64,000 nt of DNA from Natrarchaeobius chitinivorans (GCF_003841505.1 NZ_REGA01000006.1:141809-205808); one strand, 5' to 3'; shown: positions 8,063-17,466, counted from the first letter of the stretch. Made by a program: numbers and translations. The notes: generated by a model from the sequence alone, not told the origin.

Positions 8063-8128
8063 ACCGTCGCTGTCGAAATCGGTGCCAGTGGCAGTCCACG
8101 CCTGAACTGTCGAGCGAACGTATACGGT

Positions 8129-8152
8129 TTACTGTACGTCATTATCGGAGTG
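8129..8152. repeat. Family 2 palindrome, one terminus
   Basis: ATACGGTTTACTGTACGTCA plus ATTATCGG matches the first ~25 bp of the element at 28829. The rest of the element is absent. Confidence 0.5.
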
Positions 8153-8454
8153 ACCGATTGGCCGCTCGAGCGGTCGCTGACGGGTGCAGACTGGTGATCG
8201 GATTCGAACCGATCCGCTCGAGCAGGGCCCCGTGTCGCTTCCGACCTGCCTTTCGTGTAAGGGGACTGTCTTCTTTGTACGAACGGACGTACCAAAACAA
8301 ATGGGGGGTACATACATACGTCCGGAAAGAGAACTGATGGGCGAGGCCACACGACAGGGAATACAGGACGGCGTGTCGTCCCCGGACTCCGGGCGACGGC
8401 GACCGGTCGGTTCGACGTGGCCCGATCCGATCAGTTCCGGTCCGCTTTGCCATC

Positions 8455-8462
8455 ATTTATAC
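8455..8462 (+). promoter_or_regulatory. TATA-like box of MCM
   Basis: ATTTATAC lies 26-33 bp before the MCM ATG at 8488, consistent with a leaderless or very short leader transcript. Confidence 0.6.
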
Positions 8463-8487
8463 CCGATGAGAGCCGAACAACACTGCA

Positions 8488-11400
8488 ATGGCGCAAGCGG
8501 GTAACTCCGAACTCGTCGACGCGTTCGAGCAGTTCTTCCGAAACTACTACGACAACGCGATCAAACAGCTTGCCCAGCGGTATCCGAACGAGCAGCGGTC
8601 GCTCTCGATCGACTGGCAGGACCTCTATCGGTTCGACCCGGATCTCGCGGACGACTTTTTGAACCAGCCCGAACAGTTACAGCGCTACGCCGAGGAGGCG
8701 CTTCGCCTGTACGACCTCCCGATCGACGTCAGCCTCGGTCAGGCACACGTCCGGATCCGAAACCTTCCCGAGACGGAGTCACCCGAAATCAGGGAGATCC
8801 GCGCCCGAGACATGAACTCCCTCGTCCAGGTCCGGGGCATCGTCCGAAAAGCGACCGACGTCCGCCCCAAAATCGAGGAGGCCGCCTTCGAGTGCCAGCT
8901 CTGTGGCACCCTCACGCGCGTTCCCCAGTCGAGCGGCGACTTTCAGGAGCCCCACGAGTGTCAGGGCTGTGAACGACAGGGACCGTTTCGCGTGAACTTC
9001 GACCAGTCCGAGTTCGTCGACTCCCAGAAACTCCGCATCCAGGAGAGTCCCGAAGGCCTTCGCGGCGGCGAGACGCCCCAGTCGCTCGACGTCCACGTCG
9101 AGGACGACATCACCGGCGAGGTCACGCCCGGCGACAACGTCTCCGCGACCGGCGTACTCAGACTCGAGCAACAGAGCGACGGCCAAGAGAAATCCCCCGT
9201 ATTCGACTTCTACATGGAGGGGGTCTCCGTCGAAATCGACGAAGAACAGTTCGAGGACATGAACATCACCGACGAGGACAAAAAGAAGATCTACGAGATC
9301 TCCAATCAGGACGACGTCTACGAGCGGATGGTCGGCTCTATCGCTCCCTCGATCTACGGCTACGAACAGGAGAAACTCGCCATGATCTTCCAGCTCTTTT
9401 CGGGGGTGACGAAGCAGTTACCCGACGGCTCGAGGATCCGCGGGGATCTGCACATGCTCCTTATCGGTGATCCTGGTACTGGTAAGTGTGTCCGAGGGGA
9501 CACGAAGATAACCCTCACGGACGGAAAAACCGTTTCGATTCGAGACATCGTCGAGTCGAACCTCGAAGATCCGAAACCGATCGATGACGGCTGGTGGGAC
9601 GAGGTCGATCTCGAGGTCCCTTCCCTCCAGACGGACGGTTCGATTGCTCCCCAGCGTGCGACCAAAGTGTGGAAGCGAGAAGCGCCCGCACGGATGTACC
9701 GAATACGGACCTCGAGCGGCCGCGAACTCGAGGTGACGCCGTCGCATCCGCTGTTCGTCGATGCTGCTGGGGGATTTCGAGCGACCCGCGCAGACGAACT
9801 CACCGTCGGTGATTCGATTGCTGTATCCGCGCCGGGCACGGAACCACACAGTCGTTCGGCGGAACGTGCCCGCCCTGACGGCGGAACCTCGGTTGCGGCC
9901 AACGCTGCCGGAACCGACCGGATTGCGTCGATAGAGACGCTCGAACCCGACGACGACTGGGTGTACGACCTCGAGGTCGAGGGTACCCACAACTACGTCT
10001 CGGACGGTGTGATCTCGCACAACTCCCAGATGCTGGGCTATATCCAGAATATTGCACCTCGATCCGTCTACACCTCGGGGAAAGGTTCGTCCTCGGCCGG
10101 GCTTACCGCGGCTGCTGTCCGAGACGACTTCGGCGACGGACAGCAGTGGACCCTCGAGGCGGGCGCGTTAGTTCTCGCGGATCAGGGGATCGCGGCAGTC
10201 GACGAGCTGGATAAAATGCGATGTGTCACTGGTGACACATTGGTACATGCTGGTAATGGAATCAAACCAATCCGGGAATTAGCACATGATGCGGTAGCCG
10301 ACGGTTCGATCGAAGAACTCGAGAACGGCCGGACGATCCGAGACGTGGATTTCTCCGTTCGAACGATGACTGAGACCGGAGCGATCGTCGACCGGCCCGT
10401 AACTGCTGTCCACCAGTACGAAACACCGACAGAGCTGATCGAAGTTATCACTGAAAGCGGAGAGCGACTCCGATCGACTCCCGACCACCCATTTTTCGTC
10501 TACCAGAACGGATCGATAGTCGAGCGAGATGCTTCGAGTCTCGAAGTGGGTGACCGAACGCTCGTGCCCTGTGGCACCCCCTCGATTGCCACGGACGGCG
10601 GTACCGCAACCACTGAGCCAGCGAATCCGGGCCTCCGTGACGTCGAACCCAGAGAAATCGTCAGCGTTCGACGAGTCGATGACCACGACTTCGACTACGT
10701 GTACGACCTCACGGTAGAGGGGACCCACAACTTCATCGCGAACGGCATGGTCGTCCACAACTCCGAAGATCGCTCTGCCATGCACGAGGCCCTCGAGCAA
10801 CAGCAGATCTCGGTCTCGAAAGCCGGCATCAACGCCACCCTCAAGTCCCGCTGTTCGCTGCTCGGGGCGGCGAACCCGAAGTACGGTCGGTTCGACCACT
10901 ACGAGCCGATCAGCGAGCAGATCGACCTCGAGCCGGCGCTCATCTCGCGGTTCGATCTGATCTTCACGGTGACTGACCAGCCGGACGAGGAAAAAGACAA
11001 GAACCTCGCAGAACACATCCTGACGACCAACTACGCGGGGGAGCTGACGACCCAGCGCGAGGAGATGGCGTCGCTCGACGTGAGCCAGGGTGAGATCGAC
11101 GAGATGACGGAGACGGTCGATCCGGACATCGACGCCGAACTCCTCCGGAAGTACGTCGCGTTCGCGAAGCAAAACTGTCACCCGCGGATGACCGAGGAAG
11201 CGCGCGAGGCGATCCGGGATTTCTACGTCGATCTGCGCTCGAAGGGGACCGACGAGGACGCGCCGATCCCCGTCACTGCACGCAAACTCGAGGCGCTGGT
11301 GCGGCTCTCGGAGGCGAGCGCTCGGATCCGGCTGTCGGATACCGTCGAGCAAACTGACGCCGAACGCGTCATCGAGATCGTTCGGTCGTGTCTGCAGGAC

Positions 11401-11667
11401 ATCGGCGTCGATCCCGAAACCGGTGAGTTCGATGCCGACATCGTCGAGGCGGGCACGTCGAAGTCCCAGCGCGACCGGATCAAGAACATCAAGGGTCTCA
11501 TCGCCGACATCGAGGAGGAGTACGACGACGGTGCGCCGATCGACATCGTCCTGGACCGGGCCGAAGAGATCGGTATGGACCAGTCGAAAGCCGAACACGA
11601 GATCGAGAAGCTCAAACAGAAAGGCGAAGTGTACGAGCCCAGTACCGACTCCTTGCGAACGACGTAG
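8488..11667 (+). CDS. mcm: Replicative helicase MCM containing two inteins
   Basis: The 1059-residue precursor gives a 700-residue helicase after removal of two inteins (residues 334-512 and 579-758). MCM forms the hexameric 3'-5' replicative helicase. Visible parts are the N-terminal domain with zinc finger (CQLC and CQGC); the Walker A loop GDPGTGK, split by the first intein before Ser; Walker B VDELDKM, followed by the second intein; sensor 1 LLGAANPKYG; and the arginine-finger region LISRFDLIF. A C-terminal winged helix follows. Both inteins must be spliced out before ATP hydrolysis is possible. The upstream gap carries a TATA-like box at 8455. Confidence 0.97.
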   Translation: MAQAGNSELVDAFEQFFRNYYDNAIKQLAQRYPNEQRSLSIDWQDLYRFDPDLADDFLNQPEQLQRYAEEALRLYDLPIDVSLGQAHVRIRNLPETESPEIREIRARDMNSLVQVRGIVRKATDVRPKIEEAAFECQLCGTLTRVPQSSGDFQEPHECQGCERQGPFRVNFDQSEFVDSQKLRIQESPEGLRGGETPQSLDVHVEDDITGEVTPGDNVSATGVLRLEQQSDGQEKSPVFDFYMEGVSVEIDEEQFEDMNITDEDKKKIYEISNQDDVYERMVGSIAPSIYGYEQEKLAMIFQLFSGVTKQLPDGSRIRGDLHMLLIGDPGTGKCVRGDTKITLTDGKTVSIRDIVESNLEDPKPIDDGWWDEVDLEVPSLQTDGSIAPQRATKVWKREAPARMYRIRTSSGRELEVTPSHPLFVDAAGGFRATRADELTVGDSIAVSAPGTEPHSRSAERARPDGGTSVAANAAGTDRIASIETLEPDDDWVYDLEVEGTHNYVSDGVISHNSQMLGYIQNIAPRSVYTSGKGSSSAGLTAAAVRDDFGDGQQWTLEAGALVLADQGIAAVDELDKMRCVTGDTLVHAGNGIKPIRELAHDAVADGSIEELENGRTIRDVDFSVRTMTETGAIVDRPVTAVHQYETPTELIEVITESGERLRSTPDHPFFVYQNGSIVERDASSLEVGDRTLVPCGTPSIATDGGTATTEPANPGLRDVEPREIVSVRRVDDHDFDYVYDLTVEGTHNFIANGMVVHNSEDRSAMHEALEQQQISVSKAGINATLKSRCSLLGAANPKYGRFDHYEPISEQIDLEPALISRFDLIFTVTDQPDEEKDKNLAEHILTTNYAGELTTQREEMASLDVSQGEIDEMTETVDPDIDAELLRKYVAFAKQNCHPRMTEEAREAIRDFYVDLRSKGTDEDAPIPVTARKLEALVRLSEASARIRLSDTVEQTDAERVIEIVRSCLQDIGVDPETGEFDADIVEAGTSKSQRDRIKNIKGLIADIEEEYDDGAPIDIVLDRAEEIGMDQSKAEHEIEKLKQKGEVYEPSTDSLRTT
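9487..10023 (+). other. Mini-intein 1 in the MCM Walker A loop
   Basis: 179 residues inserted between GDPGTGK and Ser. It starts CVRGDTKITL (nucleophilic Cys1), has block B as EVTPSHPLF (TxxH), and ends EGTHNYVSDGVISHN with C-terminal His-Asn followed by extein Ser+1. All residues needed for protein splicing are present. There is no room for, and no motif of, a LAGLIDADG endonuclease. The intein cannot home by itself. Confidence 0.93.
10222..10761 (+). other. Mini-intein 2 after the MCM Walker B motif
   Basis: 180 residues inserted after DELDKMR and before SEDRSAM. It starts CVTGDTLVHAG, has block B RSTPDHPFF, and ends EGTHNFIANGMVVHN plus extein Ser. No homing endonuclease is present. Its first ~80 bp are visibly richer in A/T than the rest, suggesting mosaic origin. 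It ends with the same VYDL(T/E)VEGTHN pattern as intein 1, so the two are related. Confidence 0.93.
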
Positions 11668-11689
11668 GAGATCTTGCGTCTCGTCGACG

Positions 11690-12586
11690 TTACCGATCTT
11701 CGAGTTCAGCGGCAGTCGATCGGATCGTCACCGGAGCGACGTCGGCGACGTCCGCAGCATCGGCCTGGGTGAGCGAGCAACACTCTTCGTGGTCCCCCGC
11801 GGCCTTGTAGAGGCAGGCTGCGGCAACGCCGCTTGGATTACGGCCGCCGATCAAGCCGTTCTCGAGTAACATCCGGACGTGTTCGCGTGCCCGTCGTTCG
11901 ACGCTCGTCTCGAGGCCGAGTTTCGACGCGAACCGGGGCAGATACTGAGCGGGATCGATCGGGCCGGTCGGGAGGCCGAGTTCGCGGTTCAACGCGTCGT
12001 AGGCGGCTTTGAGTTCGTTCTCGTCGGCTCGGGCGACCCCGACGATCTCGTCTACCGTTCTGGCGATCGACCGGATTCGACAGGTCGCATAGATCGACGC
12101 GGCTGAAAACCCTTCGAGTGAACGGCCCTGAAGGAGTCCCTCGGACTGTGCTGACTCGAACAGGACACACGATTCCTCTCGAACCGAGTCGGGAAGGGAT
12201 AGCAACGCGTGGACTCGTCTGATCTCCGCGAAGCCGTAGATCTGATTCCGTTCGGCTTTCGACGAGACGCGTGCACGGTTGTGCTCCCGACGGAGGCGCG
12301 CGATCTGTCGACGCTTTCGCCCGGTTAGACGCGAACTGTACGCATCGGAGCCGGACGCGTAGCCGATTTCCGTCGACAACCCGCGGTCGTGTCTCGAGCG
12401 GGTGAGCGGGGCTCCGGTTCGCCGTCGATCGGTTTCGTCGTCGTCGAACGATCGCCACTCGGGACCGCGATCGATCGCGTCCTCGTCGGCAACGAGCCCG
12501 CATCCCTCACACACTCTTTCGGTACCACTGTTCCGTAATCGACTCCCGCACTCCGGGCAGTCTATAAACGAATCGGGGTTCGCCAT
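11690..12586 (-). CDS. tfb: Transcription initiation factor IIB (TFB paralogue)
   Basis: A 298-residue protein. The N-terminal zinc ribbon is CPECGSRL...CEGCG, followed by the B-reader/linker (GPEWRSFDDDE, then RTGAPLTRSRHDRGLSTEIG) and two cyclin repeats (SAASIYATCRI in the first, SGVAAACLYKAAG in the second). It recruits RNA polymerase to TBP-bound promoters. Haloarchaea carry several TFBs for different promoter sets; which one this is cannot be told from sequence. The ATG at 12586 directly precedes the ribbon. The upstream 12600-12670 region is strikingly AT-rich, indicating a strong promoter. Confidence 0.92.
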   Translation of the reverse strand: MANPDSFIDCPECGSRLRNSGTERVCEGCGLVADEDAIDRGPEWRSFDDDETDRRRTGAPLTRSRHDRGLSTEIGYASGSDAYSSRLTGRKRRQIARLRREHNRARVSSKAERNQIYGFAEIRRVHALLSLPDSVREESCVLFESAQSEGLLQGRSLEGFSAASIYATCRIRSIARTVDEIVGVARADENELKAAYDALNRELGLPTGPIDPAQYLPRFASKLGLETSVERRAREHVRMLLENGLIGGRNPSGVAAACLYKAAGDHEECCSLTQADAADVADVAPVTIRSTAAELEDR

Positions 12587-12854
12587 TGCAGTTGTCTTCA
12601 CACATCACTGATTCTATATTTGTACTTAAACTATTGGCCTATATGATTAATTCTAAAATTCTATGAAATATATGGGGGCAGAAAGTCGCGGGAAACTGGG
12701 GTGCTCCCAGCTATCGTGAACCTCGACCCGCTGTGGTGGTGCTTACTGGGGTGTAACAACGCATTTCGGACTATCATCGGATCTAACAGTCGGCTATCCA
12801 TTTTATACGCCTGCTCGCCGTAGGCGGGACACACCAGCCGGGTTCATACTCGAA

Positions 12855-13646
12855 ATGTCTGATCAGCGGATAGATTCGGCTCGAGGAATCGACAGGAAAA
12901 CGCCGCATCAGAGCATGCCCCACGTCGCGTCGATGACGTGGCGACACGGATTGTTCGCCCACTGGCCGGTCGATCCAGAGGCAATCAGATCACACCTCCC
13001 CCGGGAACTCACGCTGGAGACGCGGGACGGCCACGCCTGGGTGAGCGTGCTCCCGTTCGTCCTCGCGAACGTGGGGCTTCGGTGGTCCCCGTCGATCCTC
13101 AAAACCGCGCTTCCGGAACTCAACGTCCGGACGTACGTTCGATATCGGGGGGAGCCAGGGCTGTTTTTCTTCAGCGTTGATATCGGCGCACCGCTACTTG
13201 CGAGGGTGATCGGTCAGACGACGCGACTTCCGGTCTATCACGCCCGAATGCGGGTTGGAGCCGACGGGAGACAGGTTGGCTTCTCGAGTTCCAGGACGGA
13301 CGATGAGTCAGGGTGGGATACTCATGTCGGTGCCCGCGGAGAGTCCGGAGCGAGACCACCCGCCCGATTCGACGCGACGTATCGGCCTGCGGGCGACGTA
13401 TTCACTCCGAGGCCGGGAACGCTTGCGTACTGGCTCACCGAACGGCGTCGATTCTACGCCCCCGAAAACGGCGGCGTGTTGACCGGTGAGATCGCTCACA
13501 ATCCGTGGCCCCTCCAGCCAGCGGAGGCGACGATCACCGAGAACACGATGTTCGAAGCGAACGGATTGCCTTCCCCCGACGGGGAGCCGGTCTGTCACTA
13601 CTGTGAGGAACTGGCTATGACCGGATCGATCCCTCGACGGCTGTGA
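12855..13646 (+). CDS. DUF2071 (YqjF-like) protein
   Basis: A 263-residue protein matching the DUF2071/YqjF family. It has MTWRHGLFAHWPVDPEAIRSH near the N-terminus, then LPELNVRTYVRYRGEPGLFFFS, and a C-terminal LTERRRFY plus EIAHNPWPLQPA region. These are the conserved landmarks of the acetoacetate decarboxylase-like fold that this family is thought to share. The substrate is unknown. A TTTTATAC box is at 12801. It stands alone between TFB and the alanine dehydrogenase-like gene. Confidence 0.85.
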   Translation: MSDQRIDSARGIDRKTPHQSMPHVASMTWRHGLFAHWPVDPEAIRSHLPRELTLETRDGHAWVSVLPFVLANVGLRWSPSILKTALPELNVRTYVRYRGEPGLFFFSVDIGAPLLARVIGQTTRLPVYHARMRVGADGRQVGFSSSRTDDESGWDTHVGARGESGARPPARFDATYRPAGDVFTPRPGTLAYWLTERRRFYAPENGGVLTGEIAHNPWPLQPAEATITENTMFEANGLPSPDGEPVCHYCEELAMTGSIPRRL

Positions 13647-13786
13647 GTGCCGGCGACGTCTCCTCTCGGTGACTGATACGGATCGGTGGAAGTCCCCCGG
13701 AGCACCCGCGACCGTTCTGTGGTCCCGCCGGTCTGTCGTTACAACGGATCGTCTGAGTCGAGATCTCTTTGGCTAAAAACGACGAG

Positions 13787-14842
13787 TTACGCCGAGGAGT
13801 CACCGACGCCGACGAGGTCGAACTCGAGACCGGCGTCCGTCTCGCTCGCACGTTCGTAGACGACGTGGGCGGCGGCGACGTCCTGGATGGCGAGGCCGGT
13901 CGAATCGAAGACGGTCACACCGGTCTTCGCAGTTCGGGCGTCTTTCGATCCGACGACGAGTTCGCCGATTTCGGCGTGGATGTCGTCGTCCGTCAGCACT
14001 CCCTCGCCGTACGGGACGTTGATCTCGCCGGAGTGGGTGCACTGTTCGTGATCGTCGATGACGATCGTCGCAGCCTCGAGCAGGGCGTCGGTCAGTTCGT
14101 GCTTTCCTTCGGCGTCGGCACCGATCGCGTTTACGTGGGTGTTCTCGCCGACCTCTTCGCGTCCGACGATCGGCTCTTCGACGGGTGTCACCGTCGAGAG
14201 CACGTCGCAGTGGCCAGCTTCGGTTATCGAGCCGGCACGGACATCGAACTCGTCCCCACAGGCGTCGATAAACCGAGCGACGCGCTCGTCGTCTTTATCC
14301 GCGACGACGACCTCTTCGATCGACCGAACCTCGCTGATCGCCTCGAGTTGCGTGTACGCCTGGACGCCCGCTCCGACGATGCCGAGCGACGTGGCGTCTT
14401 CGACCGCGAGGTAGTCGGTCGCGACAGCGGCCGCCGCGCCGGTCCGTTTCATCGTCAGCGTCGTACCGTCCATGATCGCGAGCGGGAACGCGGTCTCGGG
14501 ATCGGAGTAGATCATCGTCCCGAGTACGGTCGGGAGGTCGTGATCGACCGGGTTGTCCGGGTGGACGTTGACCCACTTCAGACCCGCTGCGTCCCAGCGT
14601 TCGGCCGTCGACCGGCGTTGTGAGCCCGACCGACTCGAGGAGACGTCGCGTCCGCGAACCTCGAGGTAGGCCGGCATCGATCGGAAGTCGCCGTTGTACT
14701 GTGGGAGGTCGATGTAGGACTTGGCCGGCATCTGGGTATTTCCCCGCTCGAAGGCACCGAACGCCTGCTCGACCGCGTCGATGACGTCGTCCATTCGCGC
14801 GTACTCGTCGACGTCGGTGCTGTCCAGGAAAAGCGTGTGCAT
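13787..14842 (-). CDS. Alanine dehydrogenase/ornithine cyclodeaminase family enzyme
   Basis: A 351-residue mu-crystallin/OCD family member that uses NAD(P) on amino acids. QMPAKSYIDLPQYNGDFRSM and GLKWVNVHPDNP form the substrate region. TMKRTGAAAAVATDYLA contains the family's conserved Lys-Arg-Thr-Gly, and SLGIVGAGVQAYTQLEAI is the Rossmann GxGxxx loop. The closest functional type is archaeal alanine dehydrogenase rather than ornithine cyclodeaminase, inferred from overall resemblance. About 20 residues (~63-82, Ser/Arg-rich) sit between PAYLEV and WDAAGLKW, where relatives have only a few. The enzyme may still be active because the insert is in a surface-type linker. Confidence 0.85.
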   Translation of the reverse strand: MHTLFLDSTDVDEYARMDDVIDAVEQAFGAFERGNTQMPAKSYIDLPQYNGDFRSMPAYLEVRGRDVSSSRSGSQRRSTAERWDAAGLKWVNVHPDNPVDHDLPTVLGTMIYSDPETAFPLAIMDGTTLTMKRTGAAAAVATDYLAVEDATSLGIVGAGVQAYTQLEAISEVRSIEEVVVADKDDERVARFIDACGDEFDVRAGSITEAGHCDVLSTVTPVEEPIVGREEVGENTHVNAIGADAEGKHELTDALLEAATIVIDDHEQCTHSGEINVPYGEGVLTDDDIHAEIGELVVGSKDARTAKTGVTVFDSTGLAIQDVAAAHVVYERASETDAGLEFDLVGVGDSSA

Positions 14843-14953
14843 ATCGACGGTTATCCCGCGATTATACTTAATTCATACCGAATATGTCGAAACTGCCCGG
14901 AAAAATTCACGAGTGTGGTCGAAGGTGAGGCGACTGATCTGGGCGTCCTGCTT

Positions 14954-16630
14954 TCACATCATGCCGCCCATACCGCCGCCCATACCGCCCATGCCGCCGC
15001 CCATGCCACCGCCTGGGCCGCCAGGCATCTCCTCGTCATCGTCGTCGTCGGAGACCGCGAGGTCGCCGGCGGCGATGACGTCGTCGATGCGAAGCAGCAT
15101 AACTGCGGCTTCGGTGGCGGATTCGATCGCCTGCGTCTTCACGCGCAGCGGCTCGTAGACGCCTTCGTCGCCCATGTCGATCGTGTCGCCGGTGAACGCG
15201 TCCAGGCCGGCGGCTTCGTTGCCGCCGTCGTGGTCGGCACGAAGTTCGACGAGCGAGTCGATGGGATCGAGACCGGCGTTCTCGGCGAGCGTTCGCGGGA
15301 TGACCTCGAGTGCGTCGGCGAACGCTTCGACTGCGAGCTGTTCGCGGCCGCCGACGGAGTCGGCGTAGTCACGCAGGGCCAGCGAGAGTTCGACTTCGGG
15401 TGCGCCACCGCCGGCGAGCACCTTGCCGTCCTCGACGGTCGTCCGGACGACGCCGAGCGAGTCCTCGATCGCGCGGTCGACCTCGTCGATGACGTGTTCG
15501 GTGCCACCGCGGAGAATGAGGGTTACCGCTTTGGCGTCGTCGACGTCCTCGACGAAGATGCGCTGGTCGCCCGCGATGTCCTTCTGGGCCACGTTGCCGG
15601 CGAATCCGAGGTCGTCCTCGGTCAGATCGTCGACGGTCGACACCGGTCGGGCACCGGTTGCGCGGGCCAGCTGGGTCTTGTCGCTGGATTTGACGCGGCG
15701 GACGGCGATGATGCCCTCTTGTGCGAGGTAGTGCTGGGCCATGTCGTCGATGCCGCCGTCGACGAAGACGACGTCAGCGCCGACCTCCGAGATGGTCTCG
15801 GCCATCTCACGGAGCTGGGCTTCTTCCTGCTCGAGGAACTGCTCGAGTTGCTCGGGGTCGGTGACGTTGACCTCGGCGTCGATCTCGGTCTCTTTGATCT
15901 CGAGTGCGCCGTCGATGATCGCGACGTCCGCGTCCTCGGCGAAGTACGGCATGTTCTCGGAGACGCGCTCCTTGTCGACGATGACGCCCTCGACGAGTTC
16001 GGAGTTTTCGATGGAGCCGCCGACAACTTTCTCGACTTTGATGTTGTCCGTGTCGATGCCGTCGTCGTCGGCGACCGACTGTACGGCGTCGACGACGAGT
16101 CCGGCGAGAAGGTCGCGTGCGCTCTCTGCGCCCTTGCCGGTCATCGCGGTGGCGGCGATCTGGTGGAGGATTTCGTCGTCGTCCTCTTCGACGTCGATCG
16201 CGATCTCTTCGAGGACTTCCGTGGCCTCTTCGGCGGCCTGTCGGTACCCCTGTGCGAGGGTCGTCGCGTGAATGTCTTGCTCGAGGAGGTCCTCGGCCTG
16301 ACTGAGGAGTTCACCGGCGACGACGACGGCACTGGTGGTTCCATCGCCGACCTCGTCCTCCTGGGTTTCGGCGACTTCGACGATCATGTCGGCCGCCGGG
16401 TGGTCGATGTCCATCTCCGAGAGGAGGGTGACGCCGTCGTTCGTGACGACGACGTTGCCCGTCGAATCGACGAGCATCTTGTCCATGCCTTTCGGTCCGA
16501 GTGTGGTTCGGACGGATTCGGCGACGGCCTTTCCGGCCTGAACGTTCATCGACTGCGCGTCTTTACCGGAGGTCCGCTGGCTGTCCTCCGAGAGAACGAT
16601 GAGGGGCTGGTTACCCATCTGTTGTGCCAT
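14954..16630 (-). CDS. thsA: Thermosome (group II chaperonin) subunit
   Basis: A 558-residue CCT/thermosome subunit. The N-terminus has [15 protein letters not shown] and the nucleotide-binding [11 protein letters not shown], then [15 protein letters not shown] with the catalytic region. The C-terminus ends with a Gly-Met-rich tail ([14 protein letters not shown]) that points into the folding chamber. It forms a ring complex that folds proteins with ATP. The frame extends upstream to a GTG, but the ATG at 16630 begins the conserved [18 protein letters not shown] box about 25-35 bp upstream supports it. Confidence 0.96.
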   Translation of the reverse strand: MAQQMGNQPLIVLSEDSQRTSGKDAQSMNVQAGKAVAESVRTTLGPKGMDKMLVDSTGNVVVTNDGVTLLSEMDIDHPAADMIVEVAETQEDEVGDGTTSAVVVAGELLSQAEDLLEQDIHATTLAQGYRQAAEEATEVLEEIAIDVEEDDDEILHQIAATAMTGKGAESARDLLAGLVVDAVQSVADDDGIDTDNIKVEKVVGGSIENSELVEGVIVDKERVSENMPYFAEDADVAIIDGALEIKETEIDAEVNVTDPEQLEQFLEQEEAQLREMAETISEVGADVVFVDGGIDDMAQHYLAQEGIIAVRRVKSSDKTQLARATGARPVSTVDDLTEDDLGFAGNVAQKDIAGDQRIFVEDVDDAKAVTLILRGGTEHVIDEVDRAIEDSLGVVRTTVEDGKVLAGGGAPEVELSLALRDYADSVGGREQLAVEAFADALEVIPRTLAENAGLDPIDSLVELRADHDGGNEAAGLDAFTGDTIDMGDEGVYEPLRVKTQAIESATEAAVMLLRIDDVIAAGDLAVSDDDDDEEMPGGPGGGMGGGMGGMGGGMGGMM

Positions 16631-16654
16631 AGTCAAGGAAAGATTGATTGTTAT

Positions 16655-16664
16655 TCTATATAAG
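16655..16664 (-). promoter_or_regulatory. TATA box of the thermosome gene
   Basis: On the minus strand the sequence reads CTTATATAGA, 25-34 bp upstream of the ATG. It is one of the clearest TATA boxes in the window and predicts a near-leaderless message. Confidence 0.7.
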
Positions 16665-16821
16665 TGCTTCGTTATCGGACACACGAAACCGCAAGACTCG
16701 AGTGGAGTGGTGAGCGGTGGGATTGGTCGGGACGAGGGCCGTGCCGATCATACGGATTGCTGTCCCCCTGTCCCGAAGCGACCGGGCGCTGCCCCGCAGT
16801 CCCCGGTAACGACGTACAGTA

Positions 16822-16901
16822 ATACTGCCGGCTGTAAGTCATTCAAGACTCTCGCCGCTCCGGTGTGGCGAGAGTCTTGACACAGTCACAGCCGGCAGTA
16901 T
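16822..16901. repeat. 80-bp two-tier stem-loop
   Basis: Outer arms ATACTGCCGGCTGT and ACAGCCGGCAGTAT (14 bp, perfect) enclose inner arms CAAGACTCTCGCC and GGCGAGAGTCTTG (13 bp, perfect) around a 10-nt loop. It ends 8 bp after the KH-gene stop and could terminate that transcript. Its sequence is unrelated to families 1 and 2. Confidence 0.85.
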
Positions 16902-16908
16902 AAACGTA

Positions 16909-17466
16909 TCAGGACTGATCGCCAGGGAACCGGTGGTACTCCATCCCCTGGTGTTTCATCTCGTTGTGACGCTCCTCGAGGAACGAGTAGACTGCGCCGT
17001 GGGGTGCGCCGTCCAGGAGCATCTCCGCGGCGCTTCGGACCGCCTCGACCTGTTCCGGCGTCCCGATCATACCCAGCGTCGACCCGTAGATGACGACCGA
17101 CGCGCCCGAGAGTTCCTCCATCAGTTCGCGGGTTCGACCCGCTTCACCGATGAGCCGCCCTTTCTGGCGTTTCATGTCGTTTTTGTTGCGCGACGCGGCG
17201 TCGATATCGACGACGTCGAACAACATCATGTCGTCGTCGAGCAATCGGAGGGCATCCTCCGGGGGAAAGCCGCGACCGATCGCCCGGACGATTTCGGGGC
17301 CTTTGAGTCCGCGGACGGGGTCGCCGACCGTTTCGACCGCGACGGAGCCGTTTTCCGAGTCGATGTCCAGTCGCACTTCGGCTTCTGCTTCGATCTCACG
17401 CATCGTCTCGCCGCCCTCACCGATGAGCACACCGATTCGGTCCTGCGGAATCTTCACGTGCTGCAT
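16909..17466 (-). CDS. KH-domain RNA-binding protein, Dim2/Pno1 type
   Basis: A 185-residue protein with two KH domains: IPQDRIGVLIGEGGETMREIE carries the first GxxG loop, and KGRLIGEAGRTRELMEELSG carries the second. RAIGRGFPPEDALRLLDDD lies between. This matches archaeal Dim2/Pno1 homologues, which bind the 3' end of 16S rRNA during small-subunit maturation with the Nob1 endonuclease. Its frequent partner, RIO kinase, is not adjacent here. The stop is followed by the 16822-16901 stem-loop. Confidence 0.88.
   Translation of the reverse strand: MQHVKIPQDRIGVLIGEGGETMREIEAEAEVRLDIDSENGSVAVETVGDPVRGLKGPEIVRAIGRGFPPEDALRLLDDDMMLFDVVDIDAASRNKNDMKRQKGRLIGEAGRTRELMEELSGASVVIYGSTLGMIGTPEQVEAVRSAAEMLLDGAPHGAVYSFLEERHNEMKHQGMEYHRFPGDQS

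Larger units (their letters stand above)
8063..8487. other. Non-coding gap upstream of MCM
   Basis: No convincing gene. The gap holds the terminus of a family 2 palindrome near 8129 and the MCM promoter near 8455. A stretch around 8290-8320 is relatively AT-rich. The remaining sequence shows no recognisable structure. Confidence 0.6.

Noticed and set aside
9487..10761. Homing endonuclease in the MCM inteins
   Set aside because: Both inteins are only about 180 residues, with no LAGLIDADG or HNH motif.
10279..11598. 439-residue minus-strand frame within mcm
   Set aside because: Antisense to MCM; the plus strand has all helicase motifs.
13787..14842. Frameshift pair in the alanine dehydrogenase-like gene
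   Set aside because: The frame is continuous and conserved blocks continue on both sides; an in-frame insert explains it better.
14837..16663. 608-residue plus-strand frame opposite the thermosome
   Set aside because: Antisense shadow of thsA; its composition is that of a reversed acidic protein and it has no family motifs.
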